A DNA stretch of 64,000 nucleotides from Branchipolynoe longqiensis (GCA_030323885.1 CM059193.1:92257990-92321989); one strand, 5' to 3'; counted from the first letter of the stretch, positions 1 to 11,922 are shown. Program-made: numbers and translations. Notes: generated by a model from the letters alone, not told the origin.

Positions 1-45
1 TTCTCCAAGAAAAAATGACAGGAACTCAAAATCATCAGACTATGC

Positions 46-766
46 AACTTTAACAAAGCCTTACTTAAAGGTACTTAACAGAGCATTTCTTAAAAGTACT
101 TAATACAGCCTTTGTTAAAGGTACTTAACGGAGCATTTCTTAAAAGTACTTAATAGAGCCTTTCTTAAAGGTACTTAACAGAGCATTAATTTTCTTAAAA
201 GTATTTAATAATAGAGCATTTCTTAAAGTACTTAATATAGTCTTACTTAAAGGTACTTGACAGAGCCTTTATTAAAGGTACTTAATAGAGCCTTTTTTCA
301 AGGTACGTAACATAGACTTTGTTAAAGGTACTTAGCACAGTCTTTGTTAAAGGTACTTAACATAGCCTTTATTAAAAATACTTAGCACAGTTTTTGTTAA
401 AGGTACTTAACAGAACCTTTGTTAAAGGTACTTAATATAGCCTTTCTTAAAGGTACTTAACAGCCTTTGTTAAAGGTACGTAACATAGCCTTTGTCAAAG
501 GTACTTAGCACAGCCTTTGTTAAAGGTACTTAACAGAACCTTTGTTAAAGGTACTTAATATAGCCTTTCTTAAAGGTACTTAACAGAGCCTTTGTTAAAG
601 GTACGTAGCATAGCCTTTGTTAAAGTTACTTAGCACAGCCTTTGTTAAAGGTACTTAGCAGAACCTTTGTTAAAGGTACTTAATATAGCCTTTCTTAAAG
701 GTACTTAACAGAGCCTTTGTTAAAGGTACGTAACATAGCCTTTCTTAAAGGTACTTAACAAGGCAT
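46..766. repeat. 25-bp minisatellite array
   Basis: About 28 tandem copies of a 25-bp unit of the form AGCCTTTGTTAAAGGTACTT plus AACAG. Variants include CATTTCTTAAAAG and single-base changes. Just upstream, at 34-53, lies ATCAGACTATGCAACTTTAA, the terminal motif of a dispersed inverted-repeat element also seen at 5,896-5,915 and 17,912-17,931, so the array may have grown inside or beside such an element. No coding potential. Confidence 0.95.
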
Positions 767-1173
767 CGTGGATACACAATGGGCACAGGGCGGTGGGATA
801 GGAGTGTTGTCAGGTGACGTCAGACCGGGGCCCTCAGCTGTGGGAAAGATAATCAAAGGAGGATGAAATCCAGGGGGTTGTAAGCAACCGTACGTCAGTA
901 TATAGATCTAAATAGTGTTCGTCGAATGGAGTGTGCACTGGTTCTTAGAGAACTGTCACCTTTACTGCATGTACGTCATGTGCCACTGGTACTCACTGCC
1001 GCCGGGGAATAATGCCAGGGTCTGTTTTATAGGCACATGCTTCTGTCATTCTGTAATTTCATCAGAATTAGTGGAAGCTTTTTTGTCAAATGACACCAGT
1101 ACTCAGATGAGTACACCAATGCATACACTAGTACACAGATTGTGTATGTCTATATCCACATCTGCAGATATTA
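767..1173. other. Unassigned spacer
   Basis: Single-copy-looking sequence between the first minisatellite and a SINE copy. The one longer open frame (915-1235) runs into the SINE and has no recognisable domain. Nothing else was seen. Confidence 0.5.
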
Positions 1174-1371
1174 TGTATATTGTCGGTTGGTTGTTGGAGT
1201 TTTACATCCTGGCAACATCTATGGTCATATCATGATGGGTACCGACTTGTGACATTGCGCACTCATGGCGATTTTATAGTGCTGCCCCACTGGGAGACCA
1301 GGGCACTAGTACCATGACTTGATATCCCACTCATTCACATTATCCTGACACTGAGCCAAACCAGTCCTTGC
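1174..1371 (-). mobile_element. SINE body and tail, copy 1
   Basis: On the minus strand this reads from a body (GGACTGGTTTGGCTCAGTGT, GATAATGTGAATGAGTGGG) through GCACTATAAAATCGCCATGA to a tail GTAAAACTCCAACAACCAAC. The same body and tail recur at 4,889-5,104 and, in pieces, at 18,075-18,530. The layout (tRNA-like head, conserved body, short repeat tail) is that of a metazoan tRNA-derived SINE. The head is missing here. Confidence 0.7.
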
Positions 1372-1380
1372 TGGCCTCTC

Positions 1381-1497
1381 AGTGGGGAAGCATTATAAAG
1401 TCGCCATGAGGGCAGACAATCCAAAGTCGATACCCATCCTGATATGACCTTAGATGTTGCCAGGACGTAAAACTCCAAAAGCCAACCAACCAACCCT
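1381..1497 (+). mobile_element. SINE tail, copy 2, inverted
   Basis: Plus-strand copy of the SINE 3' half (GCATTATAAAGTCGCCATGA ... GACCTTAGATGTTGCCAGGA ... CCAACCAACCAACC). With copy 1 it forms a tail-to-tail inverted pair separated by about 10 bp, which could fold into a hairpin of roughly 110 bp. Confidence 0.7.
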
Positions 1498-1628
1498 GGG
1501 CTGGGACTAGGTATGGTACTACGCTAACAGCCTGAGGTGAAATAGATATCTTGTGCTTGCATCGTGTTGCATCTGGATAAACTTCAAAATAATTCCAATT
1601 GGTTCTGTAAATATATAAATATATACAT

Positions 1629-2609
1629 ATATGGGTCGTTCTCAGAAGTTGTGTACCAATAGTGTGACATCAGTACCAGAAAATCAAAATGCTGCCAAAG
1701 TTCTATAAGCAAGTTTCCTCAATGTGTATGTCCTTTTGCATCTGAATAATTGAAAATAAACATATTCTGGCATTTTTAAGTAGGTCAAATGATGCTCACA
1801 CCCAATAAATAGCAGTATAGCATGGAAACCAATCTGACTCCAAAATCAAATATTTTCCACACAAAACTTGACATTTTTAGGACATTTCACATGCCACTTG
1901 CTTTAAACAGTAGTAATAATAATTTGAAACCTCATTGCTATGGTTTTGTCTTATTTGTGAATATTAAAGAGAAAAGCAAGAAAATATTAGCAGAGTAACA
2001 GATTAGCAGAGTAACAAAGTGGAAACAACAATTTTACACAAATGTTCGGCTCAAATTTCAATGTTTAGAGGCAATTTCAGGATTTATCTTTTACTATTCC
2101 ATTACTGGGTCCATGCATAGTGTCAAATGGTGAAAATAGTTCCTGTACTGTATCTGTACTCAGTGTTTGATACAGAGTTTCATAGTACTTGCAAGTGGAA
2201 ACGAAATGTTACGATGTTAATGACTCCATAAAATGTTAACTATTTCATAATTTAACAGTTTTTTTTAGAAATAAATGTCTTCAACTTAATGAAGACATTG
2301 TATATGACCATTTGAAGTGAAATGAGCTGTTGTTCAGAGGTTTTCATTAACTTTGTGACACTTTATTTTCAATGCTGTTGACAATGTCACAAATTAGTGA
2401 TGTAATTTTCTATGTATTTAGCTACATCCATCCCAATAAGATACATAATACACAATATTAACATTTACTTTTGATCTAAACTATCTCCCACATTATTTGG
2501 GTAACTGATGAAATCTAAATATTGACACTCCAATAAAGGGTTTCTTTGAAATATGCATTTCTAGTAGACTACCTCAAGTGGTACACAGTTTCTGAGAACG
2601 ACCCATATA
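1629..2609. mobile_element. Non-autonomous TIR element, about 980 bp
   Basis: The ends are inverted repeats: ATATGGGTCGTTCTCAGAAG at the left and its near complement ending CTGAGAACGACCCATATAT at the right, extending imperfectly through GTACCA. TA lies at both borders, as for Tc1/mariner-type insertion. The interior is AT-rich with no long ORF, so the element is non-autonomous. Confidence 0.65.
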
Positions 2610-3250
2610 TTACAATACAAACATATAGCTGGAAATGTGAAGGGTTCATACGTCATACCGGACGTCAGATGGAATGGATATTACCGATTATAATTAATAA
2701 TGTCACGCGGATTATTGCGCCCTTTGAGCAGCATAGTAAATGTGACGCAGCTCAACCAATCCCGTTGGGTTTTATAAGCATCCAATCCGAGCGTTCCCAT
2801 TTTGGGGTTCTGAATGCAAAGAATCAGCCATTTTTGGATACCGTAATGTAGGTAATAAATAATCAATAATAAACTCGACAGTAGATGGGCTCCACAAGGC
2901 CTGGCTATCGTTGACACCGGTAGGATTACGGTAGTAAGAAATTACAATTAATAGCTTCAAATGCCAGATGATGTTGTAATATATTCGGATGCTTCCAAGT
3001 GAACTTAGATCTGCCTTATATGGAATTTTCCAATTACATTTGTACACAACTAGAACGCCTGATATTGTAGTGAGAGTGGACAGTTTTGATATATGCATGC
3101 ACATGTGCATGCCTCTACTCCTCTCTCTAAGCTCTGTATACGTCGGTCAGATGTCAGTGTCTAGACACATTCCTTCTTATCAGAACATTATCAGACCATT
3201 GTCAGCTATGGGATCTCTCTGAGTGATCTAGAAATATAGACAGGAACAAC
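2610..3250. other. Unassigned spacer
   Basis: No convincing gene. Short open frames occur on both strands but none has a domain or splice context. An ATGCATGCACATGTGCATG palindromic run lies near 3,093-3,112. Confidence 0.4.
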
Positions 3251-3252
3251 CA

Positions 3253-3945
3253 ATGAGGGAAGGCAGCCACCTGGTGGGAGACGCATGTACTACTGGTGCA
3301 GCCATCTGTCTGGTGGGAGACGTGTGTACTACTGGTGCAGCCATCTGTTGGGACACGCGTGTACTACTGGTGCAGCCACTTGGTGGGAGACGTGAGTATG
3401 TGTGTACTACTGGTGCAGCCACCTGGTGGGAGACAAGTTTACTACTGGTGCAGCCACCTGGTGGGAGACGTGTACTACTGGTGCAGCCACCTGATGGGAG
3501 ACGTGTGTACTACTGGTGCAGCCATCTATCAGGTGCGATACACTATACTACTGGTGCAGCCACCTGGTGGGAGACACATGTACTACTGCTGCAGCCACCT
3601 GGTGGGAGACGTGAGTATATGTGTAGCCACCTGGTGGGAGACACGTTTACTACTGGTGCAGCCACCTGTTGGGAGACGTGTGTACTACTGGTGCAGCCAC
3701 CTGGTGGGAGACACATTTACTACTGGTGCAGCCACTTGGTGGAAGACATGTATACTATTGGTGCAACCACCTGGTGGGAGACACGTTTACTACTGGTGCA
3801 GCCAGCTGGTGGGAGACGGGTGTACTACTGGCGCAGCCACCTGGTGGGAGACACATTTACTACTGGTGCAGCCACTTGGTGGAGACACGTTTACTACTGG
3901 TGCAGCCACCTGGGGGGAGACTCGTGTACTAATGTTGCAGTACAT
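3253..3945. repeat. 35-bp minisatellite array
   Basis: About 20 copies of a unit of roughly 35 bp: CACCTGGTGGGAGACGTGTG followed by TACTACTGGTGCAGC. The long overlapping open frames here in all three forward frames simply reflect repeat units lacking stops. Confidence 0.95.
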
Positions 3946-3956
3946 TCTGCATTATA

Positions 3957-4345
3957 GGATTATATATATAATAGTTTATTATATATAGACCTAAATAGAA
4001 ATAACTACCTGCATGTCACAACAAAAGATGCAATTTACATTAGCAAAACTGCTTTTTTTAATTATTGATTATATGAGCCCATTCAGCATTTATGTATATA
4101 TATAAGTATATATAATTATATCTATTATATATGTACATACAAAATATATATATATAAGATATATATATGCAGATGTACATACAAATCTATATATATCTAT
4201 AATTATATATACATAAAATGTATATATCTATATATAAGATATATATATCTATATATAGGATATATATCTATATATAGGATATAAATAGATATATACATAC
4301 ATATATACAGGATATATGTGTGTATATATACATATGTATATATAA
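3957..4345. repeat. AT-rich (TA)n-type low-complexity tract
   Basis: TATATA/TATATC-rich DNA with interspersed ACATACAAA motifs. It continues as TATG/TATA repeats at about 4,527-4,600 on the far side of a small MITE. Confidence 0.85.
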
Positions 4346-4351
4346 GAGGTA

Positions 4352-4526
4352 CAGTAGTACCTGTCTACCGGACAACTCTGCATTCTCCAAAGTTGTGCTG
4401 ACATAGCAGGTGTCCTGTCATTGGAGGGACAGTCAAATAAAACAAAGACAGTTTGTACATTGACAAATTGTCCACACATGACAGGGGTCCACCCATCACA
4501 GCGGTCGTTGAAAACAGGTGCTACTG
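4352..4526. mobile_element. Small MITE with TA target duplication
   Basis: About 175 bp. Left end CAGTAGTACCTGTCTACCGG; right end, read on the other strand, CAGTAGCACCTGTTTTCAAC. TA dinucleotides flank both ends (4,350-4,351 and 4,527-4,528). TIR style and TA duplication suggest a pogo/mariner-type MITE inserted into the TA-rich tract. Confidence 0.75.
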
Positions 4527-4888
4527 TATGTATGTATATATGTGTATATATATGTATGTATGCATATATATGTATATATGTACTATTACATGCGTGACGT
4601 GTGCAACTTACGAGACTTTATTTCTCAGTCAACCTTATGCATGAATAGGTACCGAACAACATTCACTACAAATACAAATCTTGTTACGTGCCGATTGAGG
4701 TAAATGTTTTTATTGTGGGTTTCCTTTTTTCAGGTTATTTGAGAGTACATGTATTCTTCTTCCATGTGTATTACGGTTCTGTCCAATCGGAGTGTTCATT
4801 CAGCTATGTCCCGTTTGCTATATCACAAACATGGTATTGGTGTACAGATCCAAACGTCGCCATTGCTTTGCGCACTACTTTTACGGTG

Positions 4889-5104
4889 GTTGGTTGGTTG
4901 TTGGAGTTTTACGTCCTGGCAACATCTAAGGTCATATCATTCTGGGTACCAACTTGTGACAGTTCACACTCATGGCGACTTTATAGTGCTGTCCCACTGT
5001 GAAATCATGCCACCAGCACCCTGATTCAATATCCCACTCAGTCATATTATCCTGACACTGAGCCAACCAGTCCTTGCCCTATCCTATTAATGACAAATGC
5101 CTAG
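4889..5104 (-). mobile_element. SINE body and tail, copy 3
   Basis: The most complete copy of the SINE body. On the minus strand: ATAGGATAGGGCAAGGACTG, GGCTCAGTGTCAGGATAATA, CAGCACTATAAAGTCGCCAT, then the tail GACGTAAAACTCCAACAACC. No internal polymerase III boxes survive. Confidence 0.75.
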
Positions 5105-5210
5105 CTCGGAAGCGACAAGTATCAATTGTGTAATCATTCATCTGGAGGTAATATGCATCGTGGTCACGCTTGGTTGGTGCTGACATAATTGACTTTACCC
5201 CGTTAGTGGA

Positions 5211-5915
5211 TTAAAGCTGCATTGTCCGATGAAAACTATGCACCTCTTCCCACAATACTGTACACCTCTTCCCACAATACTGTACACCTCTTCCCACAAT
5301 ACTCTACACCTCTTCTCACAATACTGTACACCTCTTCCCACAATACTCTACACCTCTTCCCACAATACTCTACACCTCTTCCCACAATACTCTACACCTC
5401 TTCCCACGATACTCTACACCTCTTCCCACGATACTCTACACCTCTTCCCACAATACTCTACACCTCTTCCCACGATACTCTACACCTCTTCCCACGATAC
5501 TCTACACCTCTTCCCACAATACTCTACACCTCTTCCCACAATACTCTACACCTCTTCCCACAATACTCTACACCTCTTCCCACAATACTCTACACCTCTT
5601 CCCACAATACTCTACACCTCTTCCCACAATAATGTACACCTCTTCCCACAATACTCTACACCTCTTCCCACAATACTCTACACCTCTTCCCACAATACTC
5701 TACACCTCTTCCCACAATTCTTTGCTCCTCTCACAGGTCATCTAAGTAATTCAAATTCTGAACACCATAGGCTTCAGCAGTGGCAGTTTCTATGTGTACA
5801 TCTATACAGCTATACAGGTTTAATAAGCTTGCACCAATGTTTGAATTGGATACGCAGGAGCAAATCTAGATAGGTTTTTCAAATTTGATAATTTAATCGG
5901 ATTATGCAGCTTTAA
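5211..5915. mobile_element. TIR element carrying a minisatellite core
   Basis: Left end TTAAAGCTGCATTGTCCGAT (5,211-5,230). Right end ATCGGATTATGCAGCTTTAA (5,896-5,915) is its reverse complement with two mismatches. Between them lies a 22-bp minisatellite. Related ends occur at 34-53, 17,912-17,931 and both ends of a small element at 43,319-43,517, so this is a dispersed family. Confidence 0.7.
5240..5725. repeat. 22-bp minisatellite inside the TIR element
   Basis: About 22 near-identical copies of CCTCTTCCCACAATACTCTA plus CA, with only A/G and C/G variants. Such low divergence indicates recent expansion. Open frames through it are artefacts of the repeat. Confidence 0.95.
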
Positions 5916-6094
5916 TGTTGAACCAGACTAAACCGAACAAGCTAAGACAGATATAAGTCAATGTGAGGAAGTTTATCTGGGTACCCATGAACTGATGAAG
6001 TGTAATTATAGTTTGATATAGAATACGCTGGTCCTGCCTGTAGGAGGTGTATAGAACTAGCATTTGCCTCTGGCTGTACTGAGTAAATCACATG

Positions 6095-6700
6095 TGTGTG
6101 GGAGCACTACTGTCACTAATGTCACTAGTGTCACTACTGCCACAGTATTGTCAATAGCGTCACTACTATCACTAGTGTCACTAATGCCACTAATGCCACT
6201 TGTGTCACTACTATCACTACTGTCACACTATTGTCACGATTGCCATTAGTGCCCCCACTACCACATTAGTATACCTACCGTGACTAGTGTCACTACTGTC
6301 ACTAATGTCACTAGTGCAACTAATGCCACCTGTCTCACTACTGTCACACTAGTGTCACTACTGTCATTAGGTTCACCACTACCACATTAGTATAACTACT
6401 GTCACTAGTGTCATTACTGTCACTAATGTCACTAGTGCAACTACTGTCACTAGTGTCACAATTGTCATTAGTGTCACTACTGTCATTAGTGTAACTAGTG
6501 TAACTACTCTCACTAGTATCACAACTGTCATTAGTGTCACTACTGTCATTATTGTCACTACTGTCACAAGTGTCACGAGTGTCACCACTGTCACTAGTGT
6601 AACTACTGTCACGAGTGTCACTACTGTCACTAGTGTAACTACTGTCACTAGAGTAACTACTGTCACAAGTGTCACTACGGTCACGAGTGTCAGTCAGACA
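6095..6700. repeat. 9/18-bp GTCACTACT-type minisatellite
   Basis: Tandem array of 9-bp words GTCACTACT, GTCACTAGT and GTCACTAAT, often paired into 18-bp units. Threonine/valine/serine-rich open frames on the minus strand are artefacts. Confidence 0.9.
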
Positions 6701-7385
6701 GTCAATATCCACAAGAGTTTGGTCAGTATGTACACTCCAGAATGTGCATCCGTTCGTTCTGATGTCCACAGAGCTGTACTCATTTGTGGTGGTAGCCCCA
6801 AACCTGACACCACACCAGCCATTCTTTTTTAAAGGACAAAATAACAAAAACTCCTGGTAAACGAGTCAATTGTTAGAATACCCTCACCAAGTCTGGTACA
6901 AGAGAACACCAAAGATACCACTACACAGTACAGAGTATCTTTGGTTTTACCGATCCAACCCGCCACTAGGTGTGAAAGTGGCGCCACCGCTGACGAGACG
7001 AGAATGTCATCAAGTGAGTGTGGTGTACAGTGGTAGTGTCGCTTCTTACTTCTCCACTTCCTCTTGGGGGCTCAAGTACGAGTAGAACGCGCGTGTAGCA
7101 GATCTGCAAACCACCCCGATTTGCGCCGAATCATATTCACATTTGTCAGGTTCTGACTCCACCATTCCACGAATCTGATCATTCCATGAAAAAGCAACTA
7201 TTAAAAAAAAAAAAAAAAAAAAAAAATTGTTAAACACAGAATTGAGAAGCCCGAGATCTGGGAGTCCACTCCGCGGCACACGTTGAACGGAAATTGTGCG
7301 GGGAAAAAGACGTTGCGGAGCCGTCTCGGTGTTCACTCTGAGGCGTACCCTGAACGTGGCAAGCAGCTTGGCTGACGTGAGTATT
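6701..7385. other. Unassigned spacer with poly(A) run
   Basis: No recognisable gene. An uninterrupted run of about 24 A lies at 7,203-7,226. Confidence 0.4.
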
Positions 7386-7690
7386 TGCCAGTCATCTGAC
7401 TTGTACCATGTGACTTGTACCGCGTGACTTGTACCGCGCGGCTTGTACCATGTGACTTCTACCACGTGACGCGTGTACCACGTGACGTGTGTACCACGTG
7501 ACGTGTGTACCACGTGACGTGTGTACCAGGTGACGTGTGTACCACGTGATGTGTGTACCACGTGACGTGTGTACCACGTGACTTGTACCGTGTGACTTGT
7601 ACCGTGCGACCTGTACCACGTGACTTGTGTACCACGTGACTTGTGTACCACGTGACTTGTGTACCACGTGACTTGTACCATGTGACTGTA
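7386..7690. repeat. CACGTG-bearing minisatellite
   Basis: Tandem units of about 13-18 bp built on GTGTACCACGTGAC(GT/TT). I count eleven perfect CACGTG cores, the E-box bound by bHLH factors, most followed by AC to give CACGTGAC; several are also followed by GACGTG. Open frames on the minus strand are repeat artefacts. Confidence 0.9.
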
Positions 7691-8306
7691 TCTGCATAGA
7701 TCTCCAAACACAGTATCTGTGATAAAAGAAATAACTGACTTATATATGAATGTTATTGTTAGTATTGTTCTCATTATGCGTTGAAGGTGATTGTTGAGTG
7801 TATTTTTTGTTGTTCTTTTTATTAACTTTTGTTATCAGTATTGTTTATTTGCTCAAAGATGAAAAGAAAATAGCGAAGGAAGAAATATAGTCTCACTTCA
7901 TTGAGAATGCGTGAATAAAGGCGTTAGTTTGCATTGTTGATCATAGATAAAGCAATCGGAAGAATAACAAAATAAATAAATAAATAATAAACTGCCCTAC
8001 CGACTACGTTGATTGATAGGCATTGTGAAGTTTACTTCTACGGTAAGCGAACACCTTACTTGGCTAAACACTGTTTCAGTATGAATGTGCATCGTCAACA
8101 GTTAATTCTTTGTTGCATATAAAACAGAATCTAAACAGAAATCTCGTAGCCATCTTGTCTTGTATTCTCTCCCATTTCACCAACTCTGTGCCGATATATG
8201 TAGCCATCTGATACTGGAACCAGGAATTCCACTTTCTGTTCCGTGCTAAATAAATGTCCGCCCGTATTTAGACTACATTTAGACTACATTGTCGTTCACC
8301 CCGTGA
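7691..8306. other. Unassigned AT-rich spacer
   Basis: AT-rich sequence with no convincing ORF, repeat or RNA gene. Confidence 0.4.
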
Positions 8307-8614
8307 GCTAAGATTCCTTACACGCAGTATGTGGCATGCGAATGCGAATAAAAATCGAAAAGCATGTAAGTGAATAGTGGTGCTTCCATACATCCGAATA
8401 TGCAAATGCAAATGCGGCAAATGGATCGACCCATGGACCGATCGGTGTGGCATGCGAATGGAATGCTGCTGCGTTTGCCATAGAAAACAATACTGTTTCT
8501 TCACAAATTTGGAGGAAAAACCCCCCAACAAATGTTGGGTGTTGGCATATATCTACGCCGCATATATGACATTCGCATGCCGCATGCCACAAACCGCGTA
8601 TAAGGAATCTTAGC
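8307..8614. mobile_element. MITE, about 308 bp
   Basis: Ends are long inverted repeats: GCTAAGATTCCTTACACGCA at the left and, on the opposite strand, GCTAAGATTCCTTATACGCG at the right. Both continue into GTGGCATGCG. The interior has several GCATGCGAATG-type motifs and no ORF of note. Confidence 0.8.
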
Positions 8615-9109
8615 TTACTGCAAGTATGGAGTGAATCTTTGATCTAAGCCTACACTAGCATCTATATAAATGTGTAAGGTTACCACTAACAACAACGACG
8701 AACCAGTGTGGCTAATACAGTTTATTGAGAATAATGAGATTACCGTATCTGGCTGGGCCAAAACCGCCCAACCCAAAAATAATAAAAAGAAAAAATGTGC
8801 TGTTCAGTCAACGCGTCATGATGAGGAGAGGTGGTCTCAAGACTCACACACCCCTCATATATACGGCGATCAAAGCGCCACCTGGCGGATCGACCCGAAT
8901 AAGAATGGACACTACTAGCCCGGTTCAGCGTTTGCGGCGACGCAGCACCGACCAACGTTGGGTTCTACCTAAGAAGTGACACTCTGAATAATTGAATTCA
9001 ATAACATTGTCGAGAATTGCTATTATTAATAACCAGAAAGGAACTAGGTCCCCTTCCACCCGCATATACGAGTGCATACCGAGCAAATACGATCCTATCA
9101 AGTATATTA
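8615..9109. other. Unassigned spacer
   Basis: No gene recognised. Short frames on both strands lack domains. Confidence 0.35.
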
Positions 9110-9545
9110 TGAGGTGTGTGTCGATTTTTGTTGCATTTTGTTGTTCATACAGTCAGTCTTTTCGAGTCACACACACCATCATATATCCGATTCTATTTGA
9201 AGAACAGTATCAGGTGTGCATACATTTTTGTGTAGTTTTGTGTGTGAGCACAGTGTTTGCGAGTAACAGATACCATCATTTAGAACATAGCCTATATAAG
9301 ATTCTATTTTAAAAATGTTATCAGGTGTGTACACTTTTTGTGTAATCTCTTTTTGATACGCAGTCAATTTTTACAAGTCACACACACCCTCATTAGAATA
9401 TAGCCTACATAAGCTTCTATTTGAAGAATATTATCAGGTATGTGCACAGTTTTGTATAATCTCTTTTTGGTACAGTCTTTGTATGTCACGCACACCCTCA
9501 TTAGGATATATCCTATATACGACTTGAAGAACATTATCAGCCGTG
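9110..9545. repeat. Diverged tandem repeat, about 110-bp unit
   Basis: Four diverged units share CACACACCCTCATTAGAATA, TAGCCTACATAAG, CTATTTGAAGAA and ATTATCAGGTGTG. A further partial copy lies at 10,445-10,505, beyond the TIR element at 9,564-10,400. That placement suggests the element inserted into this array. Confidence 0.75.
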
Positions 9546-9563
9546 TAGACATTTGTGTGTGGG

Positions 9564-10400
9564 CAGAGAGCGTGTATATAAACAGATGAGAGGGACAACT
9601 CCCGCGAAAAACGGTAACACAGGCTACAGTGGCGTTCCTGGCGGTTAGTGTTGAACAAGCTTTGAGTTTGCCGGTATGCGCAGTGCAAAACATTTGTTTT
9701 TATTCAAAATTAATAGAAATACAGAAGGCTAAAATTATCAATTTAATATAATCCTTTTGGTAAACATGTTTTCTATATGTGTTCCAAGCGGTTTGTTTCT
9801 ATGTGGTGTAGTCTTAGAGATATTTAACGTTTTCTGTATGAAGATTGCTCACCGCCATTGACAATGCCTTGAGTTTGCCGTACGTGTAGTGCAAAACGTG
9901 TATTTTATTCAGAATTAATAGAAATTCAGAACCCTAGCCATGTAAATTTAATATAGTCTCATTGTTAAATATGTTTTCTATATGTGTTCCAAACAGTTTG
10001 TTTCTATGTAGTGTAGTTTTAGAGATATTTCACTTTTTCTGTACGAAGATTGCTCAAGGCCATTGACAATGCCTTGAGTTTGCCGTACGCGTAGTGAAAA
10101 ACGTCAGTTTTATTCCAAATTAATAGAAATCCAGAACCCTAACCATATCAATTTAATATAATCTTTTTGGTAAACATGTTTTCTATGTGTATTCCAATCA
10201 GTTTGTTTCTAGGTGTTGTAGTTTTAGAGATATCTAACGTTTTCTGTATGAAGATTGCTCACTGCCATTGAAAATGCCTTGAGGTTTGCCCATATGCTTA
10301 AGCTGTTCAACAACCACCACTTGGAGCGCCACAGTCGGAGGCTGTTACACGGTCTAGTATGAGAGTTGTCCCTCTCATCTGTTTATATACACGCTCTCTG
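9564..10400. mobile_element. TIR element with three central tandem repeats
   Basis: A perfect 38-bp inverted repeat, starting CAGAGAGCGTGTATATAAAC, bounds 837 bp. Weaker inverted similarity continues inward for about 60 bp (GTGTTGAACAAGC at the left against GTTGTTGAACAGC on the opposite strand at the right). The core holds three tandem units of about 204-210 bp, each opening TTGAGTTTGCCG and ending GAAGATTGCTCACCGCCATT. TIRs around a few ~200-bp repeats recall bivalve pearl elements and Helentron-derived HINEs. There is no ORF. Confidence 0.75.
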
Positions 10401-10654
10401 GTATGGGGGAGGGGGGAGGGGGTTGTAGTCAGTCATTGTCAGTCTTGCCCTCATTAGAATATAGCCTAAATAAAATAATATTTGACAATTATTAGCAGGT
10501 GTGTTGATTTTGGGGCGTTTGAGTTTCTGCCATGTTTGTTTTAAATGTCTTAGTTTAATAGTTATTATCGACCTTACTTTGATTTTGAGTAACCTTGACA
10601 ATACCTTTAAAGTTTAAATTAACTTGATGTGAAAACATGCAAGATAGTTTTCGT

Positions 10655-11922
10655 ATCACTACTTACTGACATATATGTCTCAGTAGTTGTTTACATGGGT
10701 GTTTGTCTACTTACTGACATGGCTGTCTCACTACTTACTGACATGGATATCTAACTACTTACTAACATGGATGCCTCACTACTTACATTTGTATCTCAAT
10801 ACTTACTGACATGGCTGTCTCACTACTTACATTTGTAGCTCACTACTTACTGACATGGGTATCTCACTACTTACTGACATGGGTCTCTAACTACTTACTA
10901 ATGTGGATGTCTCACTACTTACATTTGTATCTCACTACTTACTGACATGGGTCTCTCACTACTTACGAACATGGATGTCTCACTACTTACATTGGTGTCT
11001 CACTACTTACTAATATGGAGTTCTCACTACTTACATTGGTGTCTCACTACTTACTGACATGGGTCTCTCACTACTTACTAACATGGATGTATCAATACTT
11101 ACATTGGTGTCTCACTACTTACTGGCATGGGTCTCTAACTACTTACTAACGTGGATGTCTCACTACTTACATTTGTATCTCACTACTTACTGACAGGGGT
11201 CTCTCACTACTTACGAACATGGATGTCTCACTACTTACATTGGTGTCTCACTACTTACTAATATGGATTTCTCACTACTTACATTGGTGTCTCACTACTT
11301 ACTGACATGGGTCTCTCACTACTTACTAACATGGATGTATCAATACTTACATTGGTGTCTCACCACTTACTGACAGGGGTCTCTCACTACTTACGAACAT
11401 GGATGTTTCACTACTTACATTGGTGTCTCACTACTTACTAATATGGATTTCTCACTACTTACATTGATGTCTCACTACTTACTGACATGGGTCTCTCACT
11501 AGTTACTAACATGGATGTCTCACTACTTACTGACATGGGTCTCTAACAACTTACTAACATGGATGTCTCACTAATTTCATTTGTATCTCACTACTTACTG
11601 ACATGGGCCTCTCACTACTTACTAACATGGATGTCTCACTACTTACTGACATGGGTCTCTAATTACTTACTAACATGGATGTCTCACTACTTATATTGGT
11701 GTCTCATTACTTACTGACATGGGTCTCCAAGTACTCACTGACATGGTTGTGTCTACTTACTGACATGGTTTTCTCACTACTTACTGACATGGGTGTCACA
11801 TTATGTACTGAGATTAATCTATCACTACTTATTGACATTGGTGTCCGACTATTTACCGACATGGGCCATTCACTACTTACTGACATGAGTCTGTCACTAC
11901 TTACTAACATTGGTGTCACCAG
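10655..11922. repeat. Minisatellite carrying GTAAGT motifs
   Basis: Long array of 20-23-bp units, CTCACTACTTACTGACATGG and variants with TAACATGGATGT or CATTGGTGT. On the minus strand each unit reads CATGTCAGTAAGTAGTGAG, so nearly every unit carries GTAAGT, the strong 5' splice-site core, in the sense direction of the receptor gene whose last recognised exon abuts the array. Confidence 0.9.

Noticed and set aside
3253..3988. Open frames of over 230 codons with VLLVQPPGGR repeats
   Set aside because: All three forward frames are open because the 35-bp minisatellite unit lacks stops; repeat artefact.
5222..5873. Open frames with repeated LPTILYTSSHN
   Set aside because: Translation of the 22-bp minisatellite; two overlapping frames equally open.
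7046..7774. 242-codon minus-strand frame with repeated WYTSHVV
   Set aside because: Translation of the CACGTG minisatellite and neighbouring spacer; three parallel frames open.
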